The position numbers were made by a program, and so were the translations under genes. The notes beneath the pieces are model-generated. The model had not been told where the DNA came from, made no database searches, and was given only the letters and a program-made list of their open reading frames with translations. Source: Astropecten irregularis (lineage: Eukaryota > Echinodermata > Asteroidea > Paxillosida > Astropectinidae). Taken from it: a DNA stretch of 64,000 bases. The stretch lies in contig OZ020244.1 in the NCBI GenBank assembly GCA_963971285.1, positions 33,914,001-33,978,000 on the forward strand, given 5' to 3'. Below, piece by piece: positions 55,430-64,000 of the stretch; positions within the stretch are counted from its first letter, which is position 1, and every line of letters begins with the position of its first letter.

Positions 55430-56747
55430 ATCAGATCGGGTTTCAATGGATGCTCATTTATCACTGGATTTTCAGGGTTTCTGAGAAGCTATTAACTAAA
55501 GGCTAACTATGATAGTTTACAGGAGAAATATCCCTTTATTGGTTTTTCCATTATGAATCAGAGGACCAATGCTACATTTTTTTGAATATTTGCATGCCTG
55601 TTGCTTTGATTTTTTATAAATTATTTAAACATTTTTCCGGTTGATTTTGAAACTTCTCCATGATCTACTGCTAATTACACTCAAAGGAAACCGCAATGAT
55701 AAGGTAGGATGCAGATGTCTAACCAAACTCTTTTTCTTTACCCAAGTTATTGGGAGTACTTGAAAACGAAATGCTGCAATTTCTAAAAAAAATTGTTTTT
55801 GTGGTTTAATTTTCCGTCGAATAACCAAGACAGACTGTGTTCAAATTAATGCATGAAATTACAATAGAGCCTAGTAATTTGAACACGGTCTAAGTTTGAC
55901 AATGCGTTATTTATTTCAATGCGTTATTTATTCAGTTTGTCTCTGCTTTAACAGCATTATGAATCAAAAGACTTTTTGTATAATTTACATGTACTTCCGG
56001 GGCCCAGAACTTAAGGGGGGAATGAAGAACTTGCAAGATTAGTGATCTTTATTACTACAAGTGAAGCGATTGTAAAGGGTTTTTGATTCATTATGCTAGC
56101 AATTGAAAAATAATAGCAAAATACATGTATTTCTATGACATTTTGATACTACACAAGGATGTATTTGAAACAGTCACCCTCCTACCCCCAAAAAATACAA
56201 ACAAAACTGTGTGTGCCTTTGTAAATAGTGCCTTTGTAAACTAGAATTAGAGAAATAAGTTATTGCAAATAGTTTCATATTGGAATGGCAGTGAATCTTA
56301 CTTCATGATAACTTAAAACTTTAAATTAAAAAGGGACTGGAATTAGAGATATATATTTGATATGGAATGAAAGTCATAAGTATTTGTTTTTTTTTCTTTA
56401 ATTATTGTTACTTTCAATTCAATCAGCCGTTGCCAGTGTATTTTTTAGCAAACAAAAAAAGCTTATATGTGCAAATATAGATGTTGTGCATCATTATTTC
56501 TATCCTTTAAAATATCTTTTCATTATTTTTTAATGATGGAACTTAATATGATCCTAATATTATTTTATTAAACATTGTTTAAATTGCCAGAATATTTAAC
56601 TGCCTGAAGTATTTAGGCTTAATACTACCAATTGTAGAGTAGATATTAGAGATAATTATAGTCTTTCTAGATTATTTGTAGTTGTTAACGGAGCTAAAAG
56701 TAATCAATATTTTGTACCTAAGACCATTGTAAGTTAAAAGTGATTGC

Positions 56748-56753
56748 AATAAA
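56748..56753 (+). terminator. Candidate polyadenylation signal AATAAA
   Basis: Canonical hexamer about 1.77 kb after the TAG at 54974, in an A+T-rich stretch. A second AATAAA lies at 56833-56838. Either could end the transcript with the terminal Kazal exon. Confidence 0.45.
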
Positions 56754-57181
56754 TATATCTTTCAAATGTAAATTGGTGTTGATACAAGTTTATAAACCGG
56801 TGTGAATTCTTTAACATAGCAAGATGTATTTGAATAAATGGCATTTTTATCATTGTGCATTTTACATATTAGTGATACAAAGAAGGACTTAATGAATTTA
56901 CAGGAGCCATTGCAATGATCATATCACTGTTTTCCTGCTGTTTTTGTGTCCCCAAGTATCAACTGATGTCCATCTTGGCCAGGACTGCTATAATTTCAGC
57001 GTCCTGGCTTCGCTCCGAGTTTGTGAAGGAAACAGATGGTATAAGTTGAAATAAAAGAGGTTCTAGTCAAATATTTGTTCCAGAAGTAAAATAATAAGCA
57101 AATACAACTAAAATCTCAGCATAAATCTCACAGGAAATAACACAGGAATGCATCATAGTTCACAGTGGACAGAAAAGGTGT

Positions 57182-57187
57182 TTTATT
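57182..57187 (-). terminator. Candidate polyadenylation signal of the dynein gene
   Basis: TTTATT on the + strand reads AATAAA on the - strand, about 4 kb after the dynein stop. If used, the dynein and Kazal transcripts would end about 350-430 bp apart, tail to tail. A nearer unrecognised signal is just as possible. Confidence 0.2.
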
Positions 57188-57256
57188 GCTGCTTATTACA
57201 ACGCAAACCAAAGTAAAAGTGACATGAAATCATTATTGCATCCGTTTAAATTCAAT

Positions 57257-57381
57257 CTGGTGTGTGTGTGTGATTGATGGTAGCTATACATATGAAGCCT
57301 GTGTGTGACTGACGGTAGCTATACGTATGAAGCCTGTGTGTGATTGATGGTAGCTATACGTAAGAAGCCTGTGTGTGATTG

Positions 57382-57412
<31 letters not shown>

Positions 57413-57470
57413 TGGTAGCTATATGTATGAAGCCTGTGTGTGATTGATGCCTGTGATTGATGCCTGGTAG
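57257..57470. repeat. ~43-bp tandem repeat with an internal ATA microsatellite
   Basis: Unit GTGTGTGATTGATGGTAGCT followed by ATACGTATGAAGCCT repeats about four times; (ATA)n at 57381-57411 lies within one unit. Confidence 0.85.
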
Positions 57471-58122
57471 CTATATGTAACTGTACGTATATCTACATCA
57501 AACACACAAAGTTCCCAGTTGCTGCTAGTGCTAGTGGAAGCAATCATACCTTCTATTTCCCATTACAACAAGCACCATGTTTGATTGTTGCTCGGCTAAA
57601 AACACAATCTGTAGGACTATACTGTAGTCCCTAGCACTGGACCATAGTTGACAAAGTGGTACCCCATGGGCCAAGGCAAGATGTATACCTTCCTTAACTG
57701 CAATTAGAAGAGCTGAAATGCCGACCAGGAGACTATAATGCCTTGCACAAGGACCAAACTGACTGCAATTGCACATCAAATTCCCCCAAACTAAGAAACT
57801 TCAGCTAAATCGGGATTCACAGCAAGCCATTTCATTGCTACACACAACAAGGCCCCAGTCCATAGTGGTATATAAAGACAAATCTACTCAAAGCTGGAGG
57901 TTACTGACCAGCAATGTCAAATTTTGACTGCAGATATGATAACATAAATAGTTATGTGTACTGGAAGGTTTTTCCAATCAAATGTTCAGGAAGCTTGTTG
58001 CTATATACTGACGTCTTTGCAAAGTTCAAGCTTCATGGTAACTGTATGCAGATCAGATACATGTACTTGGATAGCACCTACAATAATCGGTATATCTGAA
58101 ATACTTACTATAATATTATTAA

Positions 58123-58385
58123 GAAAGATTTGAGGCTTTGCATGGTGACACTTTGTATATGGATCGGATTGCGGAAACACCATGTAATGTTCAAATTTGT
58201 ACTTCTTATTTCCGCATTGCAATTCTGTTTAAGTCTCAGCGTTTCAACTAGCCTGCTCTAGTCATCCTGATCAATGACGAGAGTAGGCTAGTCGAAACAT
58301 TGAGACCAAACCAGAATTGTGACAAAATGAAGTGTGAAAATACGAACGAATATTACATGGTGCTTCCGCAAACCAATCCATGTAA
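58123..58385. mobile_element. Inverted-repeat element related to 13262-13535
   Basis: Arms GGATTGCGGAAACACCATGT and complement TTACATGGTGCTTCCGCAAA, with a second inner inverted pair (CAACTAGCCTGCTCTAGTCA and complement). Confidence 0.78.
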
Positions 58386-59164
58386 TTATGATATCATTTT
58401 GTCCTCTCACAAAGCAACAATGTTCATGTACAGAAATCAATAATTAATAATTAATAATTAATAAGGCACATATTCATATTCTCTCCAAAAATAGACTTTA
58501 CAAAATATGCAAACAAACCAAGACAAGTCGTCTTCAATATAAAAGTTCAGTACGTTCACCTTATAGTTTAAAACAAATTAATCCAATCAAGTTATACATG
58601 ATTTGAAAACTTAGAAGTCATAATACAATTATATACATGTACATATCAATAAATAGATTGATTTTAATTATTGAAAACATTTTGGAGGGATGCATTCAAA
58701 TTGTAGTCAGATTTTCATGTTCCTTATTTTGATAATAAATTATCTTGACTCGGTTTTTTTTATTTTACAACAGATTACTGAAACATACAAAATAGATTTT
58801 TTTACAAAATTACAAATGAATAGATTTGATTAAAAAAAATAACTAGCTCAGTTTATAGAGAGAGAATAATTTCATACTTTCATTGCTGATATTTTCTTGA
58901 GTTGCAAAATGATATCATGAGTTTTATGATCATCACTAGAAACTATGAGTTTAAGTTAAAACAACTTTAGAAATGGGTACACACAAATGGCTATGTACCG
59001 CCATCTACATAAATGTACATGTAATTGCACACGAGACTACACTAAATTACAGATTGCTTTGATAATGGTGTTACCTGAGTTGACCCGATGCCCATTTTGC
59101 ACAGGTCCTTTTTTTTATAACCAAAGATTCCTGTCCTACAGATTCTAAAACAGACCAATCCAGT

Positions 59165-59517
59165 ATTAAAGGTAGTATCATACTTTGGTAAGAAACCAAA
59201 ACAGACATGTTCGCAGTTTTACCTGTAACTTACAGGGTATGAAGATGGTGGTGGTAGAAACATACCATTAAAGTTTTTTGCCTGAAATGGTGTATTTATC
59301 CAGACATTGGTAAAACAACGACCGAAATCTTTTTGATCTTTTAAAAGATAAAAAATAAAAGAGAAAAGACTTAAGAGATACTGTAGCCGTTTTTCACTGT
59401 TTTCTCAAAAAGTGGGCACCGTATGGGACTGAAATTTTCACAGATGACTGTTACCGTATCTGTCTTGATGAATCTGTATTTCTTTGATAAAAACCAAAGT
59501 GTGATACTACCTTTAAA
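59165..59517 (+). mobile_element. MITE family A, copy 11
   Basis: Full-length copy, both inverted ends present, in the region between the two convergent genes. Confidence 0.87.
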
Positions 59518-59837
59518 GCCTCATCCACCGCATACTGTGGGCTGAGTGTGGGCAATGAACAGTCTTAATTTCATGTCCATTGTATGCTTTACAAATGAGA
59601 GCCAGGACAGTGGACTTGAGTCCTCAATACCTTGCTCATGAATCATGACTGCGATTAGTCTGAAACAAATAGTCTGGCATTCAAGGGATTGATCAAATGA
59701 ATTAGGTACATAAGCCAGGATTAAGATCACTCTAAATTGCTGTGTACACCAGACAATCTGGCCTCTCAGTATTAGTTATCTGTGTCATTGAACCACTGTT
59801 GGCCTCTAAGAAAGATCCTGCCAGGATTGAAACATCA

Positions 59838-59977
59838 GGGGTCGATTTCACCAAGCCTTACAACTGATCGTAACTCGAGTTACAAAGGATAACCAATCGT
59901 ATCCTACATAGGGCTGCAATACGTCATAAGTCCTACGATTGATAGTAATTTACGATTAGTTTGGTGAAATCGACCCC
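59838..59977. mobile_element. MITE family E, copy 3
   Basis: Near-perfect inverted ends GGGGTCGATTTCACCAA and TTGGTGAAATCGACCCC. Confidence 0.82.
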
Positions 59978-60465
59978 AGGCCCATAACTCAGTGCACAAT
60001 TGAAAACTCTTGATAACTAGTTCATAAACTTTCTACATCCCCAAAACAACAAACCATATCTGAGTGAATCTCCATTAACTATGTACAAATTGCCAACACG
60101 TGGCAAGGAAGTGCTCAGATTGCCATATTATTTTCAAAATTCATTCCAAACGTCTTTGCATGTACAAAAATACAATCCAACCTACAGTCTCTATACAATA
60201 CCCTGTTTTGCACGACAACCTTTTTAAGTACATGTACTTGCTATTTTATGCTGAAAGATGATGCACATCAGTCTTCACAGTGTCTCTCAACTCCTTTAAG
60301 TATGTCTTCAGCTACACGCATTGAAGAGCAGATGATATGTATGCCATTCCTAGTACAAGACAATGCAGAACAAATTAAAAAATCAGTTTGGAGGCAAAGG
60401 TAGATACCCACTACATTGACCAGCAAGGAAATAGAGCTCTATAAATTTAGCAAATATGGGAAGAA

Positions 60466-60900
60466 AAAGGAAGATGCAGCAACAGCTTTAGCAGTAGCAA
60501 CAGCAGCAGCAACCCTGTAGCCTAATATTATCATCAGTGGTATCAGCAATAGCAACAACAGAGGCATAACAGCCCCAGCATCAACAGCAGCAGCAGCAGC
60601 AGCATCAGCAGTCAAAGTAGCCACAGCAACATCAGCACCAGCATCAACAATGGCAACAGCACTTGCAGGTGCACAAACAACAGCAATATCAACCATTGCG
60701 GCAGAAGGCCCAGCATCAACAGTGGCAATAGCATCAGCAACAACAGCTTCACACCAGGAACAAAGCAGCCACAGCAACAATACCATCAGCACAGACATCA
60801 ACAATGCCTGCGAAAAAGCAGCAGAGAATGGCTACACAGCAGCCGCAGCAGCAACAACAACAGCGGCCCAACAGCTCAACAGCAGCAGCAGTTGCTAACT
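60466..60900. repeat. CAG/CAA-rich low-complexity tract
   Basis: Irregular run of CAGCAA, CAGCAG and ATCAGC. It yields Ala-rich frames on both strands (60439-60804 - and 60650-60898 +) that look like repeat artefacts. It lies 300 bp after the dynein stop and may be in its 3' UTR. Confidence 0.75.
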
Positions 60901-61200
60901 GTAGCAGTAAACAGACCAACAGCAAAACAGCAAAAAATGTATCAATAGTGGCAAAAATCAGCCGTGACATAAAGTAACATCAGAAGTGGGCACAAAAGCA
61001 AAGCTCATTATTCATGGCCCAAAAGAATGCTTTTAAATTCATGTAACAGAGAGATCTTTGTGTACAAACAGTTGCAATCAAGGACAACTGCTGAAATATT
61101 TCCAGCAAATATATCAGTACAAAGGAGTTGAGCTATGCTTCTTTAAAGGGCTGTTCTCTATTGCCTGAACAAAGCAAAGCTACAAGACAATGTACCTCAT

Positions 61201-61346
61201 TCAGTCGTCTAGTTGACACAACATGGCCACTCCTCGATTGACCCAGTGATTGGCTGGTCGGTCAGACATTAGCTCCACAAAGAAGACAAAGTTGGTGGAG
61301 TGACCAGTGGTGGATAGTGTCCCTCTCCGGGCGCTGGTCTTGTAAA
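61201..61346 (-). CDS. Axonemal dynein heavy chain, last exon (C-terminus)
   Basis: Read on the - strand after acceptor [29 protein letters not shown]..., then ...[16 protein letters not shown] and TGA (complement of 61201-61203). The [17 protein letters not shown] and HW--RGVA-LCQL blocks are hallmarks of the C-terminal domain of axonemal dynein heavy chains, closest in feel to the single-headed inner-arm group (DNAH1/3/6/7/12 type). The first base of the opening Val codon comes from the previous exon (phase 1). Dynein heavy chains are microtubule motors of cilia and flagella. The gene converges on the mucin gene. Confidence 0.9.
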
Positions 61347-61448
61347 CTGGAGAAGAGAAGAGATACAAGTACAGGAGAGGGGATCTTGCAGTGTAATCAT
61401 TGAAAAATCAGACGGTGCAGAGAGGGAAACTGACTGAATCAATTTTGG

Positions 61449-61735
61449 TGAACAAAGAAAAATTGACTGGAGCAAGATTCGAACCTGCCACCCCCAGAAT
61501 TCTGTACTGGTGCTCTTACCAACTGAGCAATCCAGCATTATAATTAGCAGTGTCCCTAATAGTCAATGGGAGACTTTTGAGAACCAGTCTTCATGTCAAC
61601 AGCGCACGCGCATACAATTGTGAGCATGCGCGCCCATTATTTTTTGTTCCTTTGCCAGTCAGAAGCCGTGAAACCACTCACATACCACTATATCCCAAGG
61701 ATCATTTAAGATAAATGCAGCATTCACAATGCCGC
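61449..61735 (-). mobile_element. tRNA-like SINE (family D), copy 3, interrupted by MITE C
   Basis: Read on the - strand: body with GGGATATAGTGGTATGTGAG, then MITE C copy 3, then TGCTGGATTGCTCAGTTGG and the AATTTTTCTTTGTTCACC tail. It lies in the last dynein intron. Confidence 0.75.
61564..61640. mobile_element. MITE family C, copy 3, truncated, inside a SINE-like repeat
   Basis: Left arm and part of the centre only (CAATGGGAGACTTTTGAGAA ... GAGCATGCGCGC). It interrupts the repeat at 61449-61735. Confidence 0.7.
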
Positions 61736-62220
61736 AACCTGAGATAATATAATCCTACAGCTCAAAAGAGGCTTGTTACATGATGCCCCCACAAACCAAA
61801 ACTGTGCAAGATTTCTCTTTAATATGCAAGATTGACCGACTTGGGTTTCCTGGTTTTGTTTTTATCTCAAAGACCATCTGAAACAGACAGTAATAAGCCT
61901 TTTAATAGTGCACAAAACAAGACATGCCATCTGTTAGAGATACTGGCTGGAAGGTGTGAGGTATTCTTAGAACCACATACATTCATCAGAGCAGCATAAA
62001 TATTTTACATTGCGAGAATGCAAACCTGCTTTAATACCTTATTCATCTACCCACCATTTATACCTTAGATCTTAAGTTAGCCATTTGGTACATATTAATC
62101 AGTTTAATCACTGAGAAGTAAAATGCTTCTACACCATGGATCTAAGACCTTGCCCTCTTGCTTCTATCTATACAATGCCAGCTTCTCTGCTTCTAGTCAA
62201 GCTCCGGATATTTTACTGAC

Positions 62221-62281
62221 CTGGGCAGGAGTAGGTTCTCTTCTCCTCAAAGGCTGATCTCTCTCCTGGCTTGATCCAGAT
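62221..62281 (-). CDS. Axonemal dynein heavy chain, penultimate exon
   Basis: A short 61-bp exon on the - strand; acceptor GATTGTTAAG, donor G|GTCAGT. It encodes IWIKPGERSAFEEKRTYSCP plus one base, matching the IW-KP ... Y-CP segment that joins the C-terminal dynein blocks. Phase 0 entry and phase 1 exit agree with the flanking exons. It is too short to show up as an open reading frame and is recognised only by family motif and splice sites. Confidence 0.87.
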
Positions 62282-62451
62282 CTTAACAATCAAAGTTAAG
62301 GAACTAGATGAATCCATAACAATTAATTAATGGTTGGTTATCCCCTACCTCTTGCAAACTGTGTGGCTATGGGAAGAAAATATGATGTCATAATTGGCAA
62401 ACAATGAGCGCAAGCTGAAATATGCTCTCTGAGAATATTTGTTGTCTATAT

Positions 62452-62860
62452 CAGTGTTGTATGACTCGAAGCCGGACTCGAGGCTCGTGGGTCCATGACT
62501 CAGCCTTGGCCTCGAAGAATTTTGAATGATATGACTCGGCTTGAGGCCGGGAAACTAAAACGTGTTTCCCAACATTTTAGGGGGGGGGGGACAATTTTGA
62601 ATTGTTCATTGAATACACTTACATTACAAAAAGACAGTTAGCGTGTTAGTCCTCGAATGTAATGAATTGAGAGCATGGTGAACTGCGTTGTGGTTATAAA
62701 TCACATTGGAAAGTTCGGGTACCGAGTCTAGACTAGCAAACAGTTGCTCTCGGAGTGAAATGATATGCTTGTGTGTGACTCGGCCTTGGCCTCAGCCTCG
62801 GAGACACATGACTCGGACTCTGTCTTGGCCTAAGAGGTTGTGGACTCGGATACAACACTG
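62452..62860. mobile_element. Inverted-repeat element in a dynein intron
   Basis: Ends CAGTGTTGTATGACTCG and CGGATACAACACTG (imperfect), interior rich in GACTCGG and GGCCTCG motifs. Confidence 0.7.
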
Positions 62861-63482
62861 GTCTATATCCATAATGTGATGTCATATTTCACTTTTCACT
62901 CTATTGCAATTCTAGGAAAGATGAACCTGTCTCAGCACGGCACGATGTACTGAAAGGGAAGACCCCATACCAGTTCCCATATCCCCTCATTCCAAAATTG
63001 CTATGATTTATACTGGTCAAACCACAAAGTTTGAGTGAGATCTGTATGGTGTCATGCCACCAACAACAAACATGTCCCATTATATTTTTCCATTATTCCT
63101 TCTCTTAGGAGTGGCATAGAATGCTTCCAGGCTTTTCCAAAAGGGAGGGGGGGGGGGGTTGGGGGGGCGTGGAAATAAAATGCGCAAATTCAGTAGCGAC
63201 GGATACATTTCGGGGTGATCCAAGCTAGCTTATTTTGCCTCCCCCTTCTTTTTTCTTCTCTTTTTGAGTCTTTCTCCCTCCCATACATGAATAATGTTTT
63301 ATTGTTTCTCTCTTCTTTTTCAATTGTTTTTTTTATTTGCTAGAAGAAAAGGGGGGTGACCCGCCCCCACGCCCCCTGGATCTGCCCCTGGTACAAGTTT
63401 GATGATGGTATGCAAGCACCATAAAAATATTACACCACCTTGGTTGAATGACCCCTTATTTGACCAGGTATTTCAAGGATAC

Positions 63483-63593
63483 AACGGGCAGCATATCATA
63501 GAGGAGTTTGGGTAGAGACTCTCCCAGGACCTTCTTACTCCGATCCCATCTGGCTCCCTCGATGTACAGACCCTTGACATAGATCCCGTCCAC
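63483..63593 (-). CDS. Axonemal dynein heavy chain, third-last exon
   Basis: A 111-bp exon on the - strand (37 codons, phase 0 both sides); acceptor TTTCTGTTAG, donor GTT|GTATCC. Encodes [18 protein letters not shown]..., then [10 protein letters not shown]. The G-YV-GL--EGARWDR ... P--LYD--PV pattern is diagnostic of the dynein heavy chain C-terminal region, and reads straight into IWIKP of the next exon. The remaining exons (the motor and tail) must lie beyond 64,000. Confidence 0.88.
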
Positions 63594-63670
63594 CTAACAG
63601 AAACACACATAAACCTTGTCCATAATCAAAGATTATACCTTGTCTATGCTGTACGCTGTGACGTGGGGAG

Positions 63671-64000
63671 TGCTGTGGCCTAGTGGTCAGACGTGTTGAA
63701 CTCAAAGTATTGAGGTCAATCTACGGATTGTGGGTTCGAATCCAGCCATGGGTTAATGGTGCTTGCGTCCTTGGGCAAGACGCTCTGTCACATATTGCTC
63801 CTCTTCACCCAGGTGTAAATGGGGACAAGCGAGGGTAGAGATGGCTGTGTGGTTTGATTAGCCTCTGTGCACTGAATACGGTAGCCGGGACTGTATACTC
63901 CCCAGGGAGTTGAGATGGTTTCAGGAATGTTAATTATGGCCCGATGACCAGGGATAATAATAAATTTGTAAAGCGCAGTAGAGTATATTGATATAGTAGC
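63671..64000 (+). mobile_element. tRNA-derived SINE (family G), runs to the window edge
   Basis: Intact head (TGTGGCCTAGTGGTCAGA), T-arm GGGTTCGAATCCAGCC and body ending GATGACCAGGGATAATAATA. It sits in a dynein-gene intron, antisense to the gene. Confidence 0.85.

Larger units (their letters stand above)
54975..56840 (+). other. Probable 3' untranslated region of the Kazal transcript
   Basis: About 1.8 kb of very A+T-rich sequence without splice-site/ORF pairs, ending near two AATAAA hexamers at 56748 and 56833. It contains one large inverted-repeat element (55192-55429). Low-repeat, A+T-rich sequence after a stop codon is what a long animal 3' UTR looks like. The exact end cannot be fixed without a transcript. 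Confidence 0.5.
56850..61200. other. Interval between the convergent genes
   Basis: Holds the repeats listed separately (57257, 58123, 59165, 59838, 60466). No coding exon seen. Part may be 3' UTR of the dynein gene on the - strand. Confidence 0.45.

Noticed and set aside
60439-60898. Ala-rich frames on both strands at the CAG/CAA tract
   Set aside because: Low-complexity translation of a trinucleotide-rich repeat.

Overview
This is animal genomic DNA. It shows spliceosomal introns with GT-AG borders, A+T-rich non-coding sequence, many short inverted-repeat (MITE-like) transposons, tRNA-derived SINEs and an internal CCCTAA array. The genes are a multi-exon Kazal/mucin membrane protein and an axonemal dynein heavy chain, which implies a metazoan with motile cilia. 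The overall look suggests a marine invertebrate, perhaps a deuterostome such as an echinoderm or hemichordate, but nothing here proves the taxon.

Layout. Positions 1-16.8 kb hold no coding exon that I can support; they are filled with MITEs, nested inverted repeats and two minisatellites. From 16.9 to 50.5 kb on the + strand lies one very large gene: a signal-peptide exon (16886-16976), four Kazal-domain exons (17885, 19981, 24278 and 27058), one enormous uninterrupted exon of 20,253 bp (27647-47899) encoding about 6,750 Thr/Ser/Pro-rich residues in tandem repeats, a 129-codon linker exon (48522-48908) and a terminal transmembrane exon (50456-50541) with a five-residue cytoplasmic tail. Every internal junction is phase 1. 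The joined reading frame is about 7,157 residues.

Downstream, two more phase-1 Kazal exons (53547-53714 and 54781-54974, ending in a stop) are followed by an A+T-rich region with AATAAA signals. They can be joined in frame to the linker exon if the membrane exon is skipped. The locus may therefore make a membrane-anchored mucin and a secreted one with extra Kazal domains, or the last two exons may belong to a separate gene whose start I cannot find.

On the - strand at the right end (61.2-63.6 kb) are the last three exons of an axonemal dynein heavy chain, converging on the mucin gene; the rest of that gene lies beyond 64 kb. A decayed LINE endonuclease fragment lies at 51.4-52.2 kb.

How the parts fit: the Kazal head would sit at the end of a very long, probably O-glycosylated stalk on a cell surface or in secreted mucus, presenting protease-inhibitor or binding modules. 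The mucin repeats show recent tandem and higher-order duplication. The Kazal modules have diverged, with one lacking a whole disulfide pair and another carrying an extra cysteine.
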